The notes below the pieces were generated by a model. That model searched no databases. It was not told the DNA's origin and saw nothing but the letters and a program-made list of their open reading frames with translations. Position numbers and translations under genes: made by a program. 64,000 nt of DNA, taken from positions 3,045,847 through 3,109,846 of the forward strand of contig NC_037255.1 in assembly GCF_000002425.4 (NCBI RefSeq). Direction: 5' to 3'. This stretch comes from Physcomitrium patens (lineage: Eukaryota; Streptophyta; Bryopsida; Funariales; Funariaceae). Position 1 is the stretch's first letter. Every line of letters starts with the position of its first letter. This document shows positions 22,170 through 33,873 of this stretch, piece after piece.

Positions 22170-22755
22170 ATGGTTATTAAGAATGAGAACTTAACAGTAA
22201 AGAAAATACGGAAGTCAAGAGAAAGAATAGAGAGATCGCAAGCAAGAAATTTGTTGCGAAACGAACAACAAAGAAAGTTAAAAAGGAATCATAGACAAAG
22301 CTGGATTAAGCCATGGTTGCATGCCTGTCGTCATATTCAAGCATACCCAGAAGCTAATCGACATCTAATATTTCAGAAGTATATACCTTTAGAGAAATTG
22401 CCAAGAGCACTTGCGGAAATTTTGGTCAATAGGCTAGGATTTCTTCTGAGACCGTTAACTGAGAGTGGGAGAATTACAGAAGAGTTGGGTACTCCATTGG
22501 GTACGTTTTCAATAGCGGAAACTGCCGATTTTGTCAAAACTGGTTCTATAGAGTGGCATAAATTATTGGTCAATAAGGGCCAATTCAGTGTGTTTCAAAA
22601 TCCGTCATTCTCACCTCCTATTCAACCAATAAACTTGTTCAAGGATAATAATAGCAAATTGAGCAGGGTAGAAAGTTCAGAAAATATATTTGAGAAAGAT
22701 GCAGACTATATTAACAAACGATTAAGTGTCACATTGTCAAATTCAATGACGACGG
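22170..22755 (+). pseudogene. C2 gag, N-terminal region
   Basis: Very basic start (KKIRKSRERIERSQARNLL), then a central part with LPRALAEILVNRLGFLLRP. The reading frame runs on into the inserted solo LTR, so its last codons are not gag. In Tat-like elements a basic N-terminal Gag region of this kind precedes the retrotransposon gag domain. A fossil gene piece. Confidence 0.65.
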
Positions 22756-24060
22756 TGTCATATTACGTGCTTTCCTGCTCGAGAACGCGCCGGGCGTCTG
22801 GCTGTAGAAGGTAGTATGGAGATCCGCCGATAGTCAAGCAGTCTATCAGTTTTTACTGCTGGAATATAAACGACTGCAACAATGTATCGTAAATCTATAT
22901 GGATGCTCTTCGACTGCTTGTCGAAGTCTTTTTTCTTTTGCCCCAGCCGGTAGGTCTCTAGACATTACAGAGAACCCCGAACAACCCAAACTGTTAATCT
23001 TCAATACCCCTTTGTACTTACGATCTTGTATCCACTGACTGTCCTGTTAGATTAACCCAATAAATTTCATACACTCCGCATACTCAATCCTATAGACACC
23101 CCTTTAATCCTTCAATCACAGACGTAACTCAATTTTACAAAACAGTCAAGAGTATTCAAACCCACTTCATTTAAAAATCCCGATTCACCATTACAACACT
23201 GACTTCAGCAGCGATTGCCTCAGTCGTCCCCAAAACTCTACGAAGAAGAAAATCCAAATTTTATGTCTTTCCTTCCCCGACCCGAAGCATGAAGCTCCTC
23301 TCTCTAATTCCCTTGATCTTCCAAAAACCTCCAATGAAAAACGAACTAGTAACCTTGCAGAAGCTTGAAAACTCGCTCCCCCCCCCGATTTCCCCTCCTT
23401 AATCTTATCCTCTGAATTTCTTCAATCTTTCGTCTTAGATCCGGAATTGGCTCCCACCTCAAGCTTGGATCCAAAATTGGCTCTCGCCGTCAAGCTTTCT
23501 CCTCCGTTTTCACCTTTACGAAATCCATTTACCGAAAACAACGTTCCCTGAAACGGCACAGAGAACAGGACAGCCTGAAACAGAATCGAACCCCGTAATC
23601 GGGACCACATTGAGTCGCCCGACCAATTCAGGTCCTATATTGGGAAAGATGCCCGTAGTAACCTGGATGTTCCCGTAATTGGGTCAAATTGGTCCTCGCA
23701 TCAGACTAGCTAAGACCCGTAGTAAGACCTGGACTTCCCGTGATTAGACTGCATTGGGTTGACCGGCCAATTCAGGTCTCATATTGGATAAGAAGACCCG
23801 GATTGGATTATCGAAATTGGATCCAATTGGCTCCTCGAACCCGTCGTGTGAATTGGTCCTTGTCTTCCTGCTGACTCCCGTTATTGGAATCGAACGGAGC
23901 ATTTCAGTATGCCCCGGCTGACTGTAACGGAGTGACTGAACCTGACCACTCAGTATTTGTACTGGAGTTGGTTGATGCTCCCAATATTCGAGGTAACTGA
24001 ATATTAATAAAATTCCCCTTTCTTTTTATTTTCACTGTATACTCGTGTTACAACACGACA
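22756..24060 (-). mobile_element. Solo LTR of family F, GC-richer subtype
   Basis: It starts TGTCATATTACGTGC and ends GTGTTACAACACGACA, 1305 bases. It is flanked by ACGG on both sides (22752-22755 and 24061-24064), a 4-base duplication. No primer site or internal region, so it is a solo LTR. It is the least decayed F LTR here: many intact CG dinucleotides (for example cgagaacgcgccgggcg) and higher GC than its surroundings, so it is young. It lies inside the gag of C2. Confidence 0.9.
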
Positions 24061-24745
24061 ACGGAAGGTCGAGCGGTTCCCATAGCAATACAAATGGGTA
24101 TTGTGAGTGATCGCACAACTAGCGTGGCTCCATTACCTACCTTTAGGAGCTTTCCGGGTGCGGATCCAGATCAAAATTTGTCACAGTTTTTGATAGCATG
24201 TGTCGCCAATAATGGGAGAACCGAGGATATTTGGTTACGATGGTTGCCAGCAACCTTAAAGGATACGGCATTTGAATGGTATAACCGTCAACCAGTTGGT
24301 CAATTTTCGAACTGGGAAGCATTGAAGAATGCATTTTTGACCCGTTTTTGACCAATTGGTTTTAAAGATCGTCTTCGAGAAAGGTTAATGAACAGCAAAA
24401 TGATCCTAGGAGAGGCAGTGGAATCGTACTATGGCCAAGTGGCTGATATACTTAGTAAGTGGCCGAACCACCAAATGCCGGAGGCATTTATATTATCTAT
24501 ATTAATAAATGGTTTGCACCCACCAGAGCTAAAAATTTTTGTAAAAGAAGCTCAACTAGTTACGATATCTGCATCCCTTGATAGAGCCAAGGTTTGGGAC
24601 GAATACCATTATGATCAGTTTTTAACTGCGAGTGCCACGATGATACCAGTTCAAAGCAATTATCCATATCCGGCTTTGAACGGATCACTGGGTAGTTATC
24701 CACAGATGATCAAAACAGTGGCGCATTCAAGTGCCAATACTCAGA
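24061..24745 (+). pseudogene. C2 gag, retrotransposon gag domain
   Basis: Peptide parts read PLPTFRSFPGADPDQNLSQF, then WLRWLPATLKDTAFEWY, then NWEALKNAFLTRF, the hallmark pattern of the Ty3 retrotransposon gag domain, and later VESYYGQVADILSKWP. The sequence around 24735 (cagtgccaatactcag) resembles the start of the gag-derived segment found inside the F LTRs at 45960 and 60145, so a relative of this gag may be the donor of that segment. A fossil. Confidence 0.8.
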
Positions 24746-24746
24746 G

Positions 24747-25258
24747 GCCAGACTGTGATAGTGTGAACCGGGACAAGCTTGGTGCTACCTCTTTTCTTTT
24801 GTTTGTTATTTTCTTTGAATAAGAAGATTAAGAGTTTTTGAATATTGTGAAAGTGAATTATGGAATGGAAGTATGATTGTTATTAAATGGGAAGAAGAAA
24901 GATTGAATGCTGAAATCTGATTGTAGTTCAGCAGAGAGAATGAGTCTATGTTTGTGTAAAACACTGTAATGTGAAAGCAGTTAATGGTGAAGAACTCCAG
25001 AGTTTGGATTATAGTATGATTATGTCCTGTCATTTAGGATAATGCGGAATTATATGTTGTTGTTATCAGTGATGGTGGAGTATTATTAGGAAGTGGAAAG
25101 CATTGTAGTGTTTCCTGGGTGTTTTAAGTAGTGCGGAATACATTTAATTGTGTGATCCTAACGTGTAAGCTCATGCGGTATTCTTTCTCTGTGTTCGAAT
25201 TTCCCTATACAGGTTTACTTTGATTAGATTAGTTAGAGTAAGTAAAATGACAATTACA
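24747..25258 (+). mobile_element. Partial 3' LTR of C2
   Basis: It matches 21550-22057 of the 5' LTR and ends GACAATTACA. It follows gag directly at a short shared stretch (ggccaga), as recombination between gag and LTR would leave. Confidence 0.85.
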
Positions 25259-25394
25259 GGCAACATTACTACTAAAAGTTTTACAACCTTCCTATCTTTT
25301 ATCCATATTTTTCTACCTTTTCTTTTAACTTGGCTCTTCTATAATAAGATCTATTTTATCATCTTTCACCATATAGTCGTATTACAACATGACA

Positions 25395-28170
25395 ACGGTG
25401 GAGTTGATTATATCCTCAATTTTGAAGTAGTGAGGATGAAAGAAGAAGAAGACAGTTATCTACTATTATTAGGCCAAAGGTTTTTGAGAAAATATAGAAG
25501 CATTATAAATTGGTTATCAAAAAGATCATACTTTATTTATGGACCTCAAGAAAATAGAACAACAGTACTAATTAAGCCTGCATTCTTCATAAAGAGAGAT
25601 GAAGAAAAGATAGTAAGATAAAAACGCTCTGAATCTTTGTTGGTGGGATCTTCCATAGACCTAGGACCTATTAAGTGAATTGGACCGAGTTTATATGATT
25701 ATGAAGATGATAGAACTTTTGCACAATGGTTGGCAGAGAATCCCTATTTGGAAGAAGAACAATCAGTATACTTTTTAGAAGCAATACCAATCATAGAAGA
25801 GCCCTCAGATTCTTTTTGTTGGAATATGGCCACGTTGGTTGAGGAGGTAGAAGAAAAAGAAGCCTTCTGATTTGAAATAGATCGTACACAATTATAAGAG
25901 TTTAAAGCTTTAATACAAGAAGAAGACATTCAACTCCTTTTGTACTTCAAAAAGACTTCAAGTGGCGTCCAAGTAGGCCATAATCTCTCAATCTATCCTC
26001 TCATACCCAATGATTGGTACTATGGACCTACAAACCCTCTAGATGTATGTTCTTCTGATTGACAAGAGATAGACATGGCACTAAAGGAATAATAGTCCAA
26101 ATTAGTTAAGATTGGCTCTCATTTAACATATGAAGAGGTGTCTCAGTACAAAGATTTAATTATGGAATTTAGGAATGTCTTTGCATGGTCTTATTTAGAT
26201 CTAAGAAGAATTCCAGCATATATTGAGGAACATCACATTCCTTTACTTCTTGGTACTATTTCCATCAGACAAAAAGAATGGAGGATGAATCCAAAGTTAC
26301 AACTTATAGTAAAAGCGGAATTGGAGTGAGTTTTACAAGTTGGATTCATTAAATCAATGAAAATCATGCATTGAATATCTCCATTGGTATTGGTAAAGAA
26401 GAAAAATGAAAAACTCCATATATGCATTGATTATAGAGCCTTGAATAAGTATACTTGTAAAGATCACTTTCCTCTCCTATTCATTAATACCATTTTAGAT
26501 GAAGTGGCTGGACACGAGCTCTATACTTTTATGGATGGCTACTCAAGCTATAATCAAATTTCAATAGCACCAGAAGACTATCATAACACAGCCTTTACCA
26601 CGCCATGGAGAACATTCATTTATGTAGGCAATTATCAATAGCAGAGAGAAATTATACTACTATAGAATGAGAATGTTTGCCAATGATATTCTCAGCAAAG
26701 AAATTTTGACATTACTTGTTAATGAATCATGTAGTCTTTTTTGTAGACCACATGGCTATCAAATATTTGGTGAATAAGTCAGACTTAAATAGAAGACTTG
26801 CATGATGGATACTACTATTAGCAGAGTTGGATTATACAGTTCATTACAAGCCAGGAAAGATGTATTTCCAAGCGGATCATTTGTCAAGAATTTCTAACAA
26901 ATTGGGAATGAAGGATGTAGATGATGAATTTCTAGATAGTAAATTATTCATAATAAAGGCCATTCCTACATGGTACAACCACTTAGAAATTTTTTTATCA
27001 TCTCAAACTTATCGTGAAGGATTAGACAAAGAAGAGAGGAAAAAGGTTAAGGTGAACAGTACATATTTCATCTTATTAGGTGGAAAGCTCTACAAGAAGG
27101 GCATTGATGGAATTCTAAGAAGATGCATGACATATAAAGAAGTCCCTGCTATCCTAGAAGCTTGCCATAATAATGCTTGTCGTATTCATTTTTCAAGAAG
27201 ACTCATCTCACAAAAAATCTTAAGAGTAGGATATTTCTAGGCCACTCTCTTTACAAATGCAAAGGCCCACGCTTGACATTGTGATGCATGGCAAAGATAT
27301 GCACGTAATGATCTACATATTCAATTGCCTTTGCATCTACTACTGCCATTAGCACCTTTAGAACAATGAGAAATTGACTATGTTGGGCCTATAGTACCTA
27401 CTTCTTCAAAGAAAAACCAATTTATTATAGTGGCAACAGAATACTTGACCAAATGGACTGAAGCCAAGGTAGTGAAGTGCACAGATAGCAAACAAACTGC
27501 AATTTTTTTATATGAAAATATCATTATAAGATTTGGAAGGCTAAAAATCTTAATAAGTGATAGAAGAACCCATTTCGTCAATGAGACTGTCAAAGAAATC
27601 ACATCTATCTTTACCATCCAACATTGAAAAACTACACCTTATCACTTGAAGCAACAGAACGAGTGAATCAAATGTTAGTAAAGATTTTATGTAAAACCAT
27701 AGTAGACAACAAGAAGGATTGGGATGTGAAGTTCACAGCAGCTCTTTGGGCATATAGAACCATACATAAGGTAACTACAAGGACTACACCATTTGTATTG
27801 ATGTATGGAATAGAAGCCATTTTACCTTTTGAGCTTAAAATACCTTCACTACGGATTGCAATCCAAGAAAGGTTGGACTGGTCGAGATCAGTGAAAGATA
27901 GGATGGAACAATTAGAAGCTTTGGATGAATTTAGAAAAATGGCAATCCAAAATATTGAAGCCATTCAAAGCCAAAGAAAGATAAGTTTTGATAAAAAGAT
28001 TAAAAAGAGGGCATTGGAGCCTGGTATGTGGGTCATGCTTTAAGATGCATGAAAAATGGAATTTTCAAGAAAATTTGATGCTATATGGACTGGCCCTTAT
28101 ATTGTGGTGGATGTCTCCACCAACAACTCTATACAATTGAAGACCTTAGATGGCTCATTATTTCCTACAC
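25395..28170 (+). pseudogene. Pol region of element E: protease tail, RT, RNase H, integrase
   Basis: In order: protease end with YLLLLGQRFLRK (about 25450-25500); an RT part with LHICIDYRALNKYTCKDHF and LYTFMDGYSSYNQI (26384-26600); RNase H end with ELDYTVHYKPGKMYFQADHL (26825-26890); integrase zinc region around 27060-27240 (LYKKGIDGILRRC); and integrase core with a DYVGPIVP stretch, VATEYLTKWTEAK and ISDRRTHFVNE (27380-27620). The C-terminal part (27660-28165) has AALWAYRTIHKVTTRTTPF. The wording of these motifs is that of the Ogre/Tat/Athila branch of Ty3 elements, which lack a chromodomain; none is seen. Broken, with several breaks. Confidence 0.85.
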
Positions 28171-29146
28171 GAACAACAGCAAAATGTTGTAAGGAATACA
28201 AAGTGTGATGATAGGAACAAAATTCTTTTGTGGATTATATTTTTCTAATGTCAAATAGTATGTTGAAGAGCAAAATGGAAGTTATAAAAGATCAATATTA
28301 ATCAACCCTCAAAGACGGTTGATTGGGAATTTATTAGCAACCACAAAGCTGAAATATCAGCTAAGTGCCTCTTTTTATAATATTCTTATTATATCTCAAA
28401 TTTTTCTTCTTCTCTTATTTTTTTTTTCTTTATATTTCCAAGAAAGGATGTTAATATTATGAAGTTAAGCGAGATAGTATGATTTATAGGGCATTCACAC
28501 ATTTATTAAAAATACATAAAAATAAAATATAATATGAATATTCTTCCATGTGTTAGATCCAAGACATAGTGTGGAGGACATTGAGTGAGTAATTTTCATC
28601 TTTTGCTCTTACTATTCAATCTTATCTCACTTCCTGAACTTGTATTAGATGATTTAGATAGATTAGGTCCAAATTACTAAGAAAAGGACATTGCTTCTCA
28701 TGTAATAATTAACATCTTCCTATTTTATTATTCTTCTTCCGTTTTCACTTCTTTTCTTTTAATCCAAATCCACTTTGATGGAGGAGGAAGGCCGGTTGAA
28801 TTAATTTATTATTTATAGGTTAAAATTTGTTCTAAGAAGGGAGGACATGGTTATTTTTATTTTCAACTTTTTAACTTCTAATTATTTTTCTATAGTGCTC
28901 CAAAATGACATTACTTGAGGAGGAAGGATGAGTTCCAATATTTTAATTTATAATATTAATAAATAGATATTAGAATAGAGAGAATTTGATATCGGATTCT
29001 ATATTATAATTTTATTGTTTTTAAGAATCTTATTCTTTGAATTTCTATTGACTATGTGCCCTCGAGCAAGACACTACCTTCATTTGCAAGAGACTGAAGG
29101 ATCCATTCTATTTGCATTGCAAATAGTCCACAGATGGTGCGCCACA
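28171..29146 (+). other. Non-coding 3' region of element E
   Basis: Nearly 1 kb between the integrase end and the 3' LTR. There is no frame of note. It has several purine tracts (gatggaggaggaagg near 28778, aagaagggaggacatgg near 28835, ttgaggaggaaggatgag near 28915). Long untranslated 3' regions are common in Tat-like elements. The bases directly before the LTR (ggtgcgccaca) are not a typical polypurine tract. Confidence 0.6.
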
Positions 29147-31310
29147 TGTCAACTCTCAATTATACTCTAAAATTTAAATTTTTGATATTTTTTTATTTTA
29201 CAATAATTAAACATGTTAGATGAAGATTTATATAAGTAGAATTCAGTTTTATAGAATTTTTAGGATTACAACCCCTCATGGTATAAATCATATCCTAATT
29301 CCTTGAATTAGATTAATTAGGACTAAAGTGACAAGAGTTAGAAAATTAGAATAGCAACTTAGTTAGTTTAATAATTTAGAAGTTATTAGTCATTACTATA
29401 AGGGTTGGCTAAAAGCCAATGAGAACGTCTATAATCATTCACATGATTTAGGGGTTGGAATTATAATTCTCTAAAAGATTTAGGAAAGTTAGAAATGGTA
29501 ATTTTGGATTTTTCCTCCAAATTCAGTTAATTTAAGCAGCATGGCGGTTCTTCTACTTAATGGGAGTCTCTTTAATGCAATGGTGGCACCGGATTTACCT
29601 CGTGGAGTGAAGAAAACAAGATCAGCAACCTCTCCTTCAAAATACAAGAGAAGCAATGAAATTCTCATTTTGAAGAATTTCACAAAAAAATTGCTAAGAT
29701 CCTTGTAAGTAAAAACTTCCATGGAAATTATAATTGAGCATGGATTGGGGCATGTGAGTAATCGATCTTAGCTTAAAAAGGTGTTTTGAATACAATAGTG
29801 AAGTTAGATTTACAAAAAAATGCCTTCTTGACCACTTACAAGGGCCATCAGCCTTGATAATGAGATTGGCTCTTGGATGAATGAAGGCCATAGATCTAGA
29901 TTAGGGATCTGAAAAATCAAGGGTGGAGATATAGCCACCCTTCTACGAGCCTCTACTCAATTGTATAAGAGAGGCTTGGTTTTCCAAGCCCTCTCTCTCT
30001 CCTCTTTTGGTGAAGGGTGAAGCCATGCTAAAATTTGGCCAAAAATCCTAATTTTAATTTCATTTAGATTTTAAATCTCATTGTGAATTTTGAAGGTGGG
30101 TGTGCATGGATTTTGAGTTATGAATGATAGTCATTGGGTCTTAAAACACGTTTCATTGTGGTGAATAGCTCCCTTGGCCTCCCAATTACTCCAAGGGTTT
30201 CAAGAGCCTCATATTTCCCTCCATCAGTCATTCAATTGTTTTAGTTCCAATGTGATTTTTTTTGTGGTTGTAGCTTTTGTTGTTAACTTTCCAACAAGGT
30301 AAGTTTTGCTCCATTTGGAGTTGAACTGAATTTTTTGTGAAATTTTGAGTGTGAAGGGGTCGACTGCCTTTGCAGTTTGGACTAATCGAGTTTGGGAAGG
30401 CATTTCTCAGTGCCTGATAACTGGATTCGTTTGAAATTTTTGGAGAATCAAGATTTGTAAGCTAAGCTTTGAAGGGCTTAAATTTCGCTAGATTTGAAGA
30501 CAATTTGAAGTTTTAGCGAATTTCTAAGTGAAAGGGGTTGGTCGCCGCGGCAGTTTGGATCACTCAACTTCAAAGGAGCAATTCTCATGATTGGATCACT
30601 AGATTGCAATGAGATTTGTTGAGGCAGGAGCGCCTTTAAGTTAACCTTGCAAAAACCTACGAATCATTCAATTTGGATCTAATTAAAGTTTTTTTCAAAT
30701 TTTGGAGTAGAAGGGGGTCGCTGCCTTCAATCCTTGGCATTGTCAAGGTACCTTCGCTTTTGTCCCTCTTATTTTATTTTTACTTTTATCTTCACAGTAA
30801 CTCATAACCTCCACATTTCAATTTTTGACTAATAAATTTTAACTTTTAACTTTTAACCTTTAATATTTTCACTTAAATTTTTAAACTTTGAAATTTAACT
30901 TTTAAATTTAATAGTTAACTTTAACTTTAATTTTTAACTTTAAATTTTAATGTTAACTTTTAATTTTTAATTTAAACTTAAGTTTTTATTCTTTTTGTGA
31001 ATTAATAAGAAAAACTTAATTAATTACTTTTGTCATTTTTTTTTGTGTGGTGAATTTCATCTGATATTTTAATTTAATATCAGTAACCATTGCTTGGAAG
31101 GCATTAATTTTAATTGAATTAAAAACACCCACATTTTAATTAACTTAACAATTTTACAATTGGGAGTTCTTCCATTCTACCTCTTGAGCTCGTTGTGTAG
31201 TACTAAATCCATGGAGTGGTGGATTTAAGGCTCACAAATTGTTGTTGTGTTAACGACAAGTTTTGATTGTAGATTTACATAGATAACAAATGTAGTACCT
31301 TATTTTTCCA
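29147..31310 (+). mobile_element. 3' LTR of element E, about 2.2 kb
   Basis: It starts TGTCAACTCTCAATTATAC. Parts: a 5' AT-rich segment, a block with gagaggcttggttttcc (29930-30005), three related units of about 178 bases (30330-30740), a TTTTAACTT-rich tract (30830-31000), then the end before H protease resumes. The exact end is uncertain by about 50 bases. It shares its parts, in reverse, with 4531-6776. Confidence 0.65.
30330..30740 (+). repeat. Three tandem units of about 178 bases in the E LTR
   Basis: Each unit contains the run 'gaaggggtcg(c/a)ctgcc...gcagtttggat/act' followed by a 'ggcatttctcagtgcctgat'-like block; unit cores start near 30350, 30530 and 30710. The minus-oriented LTR at 4531-6776 has the same triple arrangement at about 5040-5480, so the array pre-dates both insertions. 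Confidence 0.7.
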
Positions 31311-31314
31311 CCTT

Positions 31315-32744
31315 TACAACTGTTCTAGCTCTGATAAATAAATATTATTTAAGTTTTGGCTTGTCGAGTGTTAAAAGCTTTTTCATTAATTTAGAGGTTC
31401 CATGATCTACTAGAAGAAATTTTAACCTTCATGATGCCCAATCTATCCATAGATTGTATTTTTTAAGCCATGAGAGTCTTAAAATGATTGAACTTGATGG
31501 TGACCTAATGATATTTAATACTACTTGACTGCTATGGTTGTCAAAGGTTATTTCTAATGAAATCATTTCATGAGTGACGTCTCTAAAGGATAAAGATCGA
31601 CCATCTATTACTTCTACATGTACGACTTTGGATTTTTTGACCATATATATTTTGTATGATCTAAAAAATTCTTCGTCAATAAAATATTCACAAGCTTTTG
31701 AGTCAAGTAGTGCATGATAATCTAATTTTGTGATTCTTAAATGTACAGGTCTATAAAATAATGAAAAGAGCTAATAGAGAGTATAAGATATTTTTTGATT
31801 TCTCATAGTGAAGAATCCAACAACATGATTTCTATTATGACTAAATGCCTTCATTTTTATGCAACGCTTTTAATGATGTAGCCGTACTCTGTATTTGATA
31901 TGTATGCTAGCATTTCTCTAAACAACTATTAACCATATAGCCAAGTTTTCCACAATATAAGCATAGGCTAAGTTACCTTTAATGCTTTTTTTTTTACTCA
32001 AAAAGAATTTTGAAGCAAATTGCATCAATCTACATATCTTTTGCTTCCAACTACTCATTAAAATTGAGTGGTAAAGAAGTTGTAAAATAATTGGTGTATA
32101 CATGTAGCATAATTGAAAAATATTTATTGTATCATCATTGAAATAAGTGGTTATCATACTTCAAAACTTAACTAATAGCTTTATTGAGTATTAGAGGATC
32201 TGACATAGACAATAATAAGTCCTTCACATTGTCTCTTAATCTCCAATGAAATTGGCTCATCAATGCATCTTCTCTCCAATTTATATCATATTCTAATTGT
32301 CAAAAAATTGAGATATATGTTGATGCAAGATAAAGCTTGACATGAGAGCAAGGTTCTAACCAAATCAACACGAGATACTTTATTGGAATATCGTTGAGAT
32401 TGAAGCAAGGTGATTAGTCTTACTTGATTTACAAAGCCACAAAATTTTAAGTGGGTGCCATCAAACTTTTTTGAAAGGTTGATCCCTGGTTTTTTTGTTA
32501 TTATTATTGTCAAATCATTGCTTTAAGTAGATGCACCTCCCATGATTGAAATAGACATAGTCATTTGAGAATTTGAAAACTCTATTGTAATTTGATGTAG
32601 TGGTTGAGGCACTTCAGCTCTTTGATCAATATGTATGGTCATATATAATTCTCTATTCTACTTTGATAAAATCTCTATCCTAATCCTCAATGCTTCAAGA
32701 GTATTAATAATAGAATCTAACTTCATCTCTTTAGACTTTGTCAT
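31315..32744 (-). pseudogene. Gag and protease of element H
   Basis: The gag start is placed at 32744, because the minus strand there (ATGACAAAGTCTAAAG) aligns with the gag start of G. A gag domain stretch (KFDGTHLKFCGFVNQVRL) parallels KFNGTRSKFRGFINQVQL in G. The protease C-terminal part at 31429-31644 (VVHVEVIDGRSLSFRDVTHE) parallels VHVEVIDGCPLSSGDVTHE in G. An old fossil with many breaks. Confidence 0.8.
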
Positions 32745-32988
32745 ATTGATTTTTCTACCTTCCACCATAAAAAATCAAAGAAATATATATCTTTAAAAGA
32801 AAAAAAAACTTCATCTATGATATAAAAAAAAAGAAACCAAAAGAATATTAAGAAAAAAACTATATTAGTCTAGAAGAGAGTAATCTGTAACCTCTAGAAT
32901 GCTATAGTACTTCTAAGAAGAGAGATAATATACACTCTATCAAGAAAGATCAAGCTTCTAATATTATTTTATGACAAACTTGACAAAC

Positions 32989-33338
32989 TATTAGAGACCA
33001 TATACAAGACAAGGATTCAAGACTAAGAAATGGAATAAGCTTGACATTGGAATAACAATTGGATACAAGGCAAGAAGGTCTTGAGTAGACTATAAGAAGT
33101 GAGTTGTCAAGATTGATGATCCCCTCAGTCTTGACTCCTATATATAGTTGGTCCTAGAAAGCTTCTTGAGAAGTTTTTATGAGGCTTGAAAACAAAGCAA
33201 GTCTAAGATCCTTCTTCAGCAACTTCTTAAATTATCTAAAACTTCTTAGAACCTTCAAGAGCCTACTTAGAATCTATTGGTATCTTTTGAAACCTTTTAT
33301 AATCTTCTAGAATCTTCTTCAATTATATGTCTGTGATA
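32989..33338 (-). mobile_element. 5' LTR of chromovirus H
   Basis: It matches 10877-11256. On the minus strand it begins TATCACAGACATATAATTG next to the CTAGG duplication (33339-33343) and ends ...CTCTAATA. About 30 bases inward is a TAATATTAGAAGC stretch matching the displaced primer site of G. Confidence 0.85.
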
Positions 33339-33343
33339 CTAGG

Positions 33344-33873
33344 ATTCAAGACTAGTATTAATCTATTCATTCATTTTAAAATCTAATCAATTTAGTTATT
33401 AAAAGATAAGGTATTAGGAAGTAGTGGTTAAGTCTTGTTAACCATCCAAGACTTGTAGAATTATTGGTCAAGTGAAGAATTGTTAATGAAGGGTCTCGGA
33501 TTTGAATCCAATTGAAAAAAAAATAAGCTATCTCAATGAATTAGTATCATTATAGAAAAGATCAATAATAAACAATCAAAGGATATATAAGCCTTATAAG
33601 ATTGATATTATGCTCTTCTCAAGTTGAAGAAGATTTTAGAATATTAATTTTTAAATATTTTAAATATTTTCTTATCTTTAAAAGTCTTAATCAATATAGA
33701 TAAATAAGTCCTTTGTTTTTTTTAGATAGTGAAGTAAATCAATTAAAATTAGTTGAAATATTAAATAGTAATAGTTCATTCATTTTGATCTTACAAAAAT
33801 TGACAATTTCTATAGCTATGTCGCTTTTCAAGTAGTAGATTTTACACAATTAATTCTAAGTTCTTTTCTTTTG
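33344..33873. other. Unassigned 0.5 kb
   Basis: AT-rich sequence to the right of H, expected to be the continuation of the relic at 10327-10871. I find no readable frame in it. Confidence 0.3.

Larger units (their letters stand above)
21359..25258 (+). mobile_element. C2: C-family element with gag, pol not present
   Basis: 5' LTR 21359-22057, primer site 22061-22078, gag stretches on both sides of a solo LTR, then a partial 3' LTR at 24747-25258. Flanking GGCAG (21354-21358) and GGCAA (25259-25263) look like a target duplication with one difference. The shared LTR part is about 97 percent identical by eye, so it is relatively young. Unlike C1 it carries a recognisable Ty3 gag instead of the coiled-coil ORF, so it is nearer to the autonomous form. 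Broken. Confidence 0.85.
20519..25394 (-). mobile_element. F LTR (tandem-array subtype, partial), split by element C2
   Basis: The two parts are 20519-21358 and 25259-25394. The first corresponds to about 41085-41885 of the F LTR at 40221-42015, the second to its last part, ending ...tattacaacatgaca at 25394. The tandem-array part is absent from this copy. C2 sits between the parts with a 5-base duplication (GGCAG / GGCAA). Confidence 0.8.
19966..31310 (+). mobile_element. E: Tat-like Ty3 element, plus strand, with a nest inside
   Basis: The start of the LTR (TGTTAGCTCTCAATTATACT) lies at 19966, and its counterpart (TGTCAACTCTCAATTATACT) opens the 3' LTR at 29147. Between them lie pol remnants from 25395 to about 28170 in the order protease tail, RT, RNase H, integrase. 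The 5' part (rest of the LTR, gag) is not visible; it is replaced by an F-family fragment and its nested guests (20012-25394). Host site: between protease and RT of H. The right end is approximate. An old, broken copy with many breaks. Confidence 0.7.
10877..33338 (-). mobile_element. Chromovirus H (Ty3, minus), heavily interrupted by nested elements
   Basis: The two outer LTRs are 10877-11256 (3') and 32989-33338 (5'). They are flanked by the same 5 bases, CTAGG, at 10872-10876 and 33339-33343, which ties the halves together across 22 kb. Going down from the 5' LTR I see gag (32744 to about 31900), protease (about 31740-31390), the start of reverse transcriptase (19965-19638) and the integrase/chromodomain end (about 12250-11846). 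Every readable part is closest to element G in this window. It is an old, broken copy with many breaks. It hosts C0 (with C1 inside) and E (with its own nest). Both LTRs end in TA instead of CA. Confidence 0.85.

Noticed and set aside
23250-23990. GC-richer island as a possible host gene or CpG island
   Set aside because: It lies fully within a solo LTR with terminal duplication and has no long frame.
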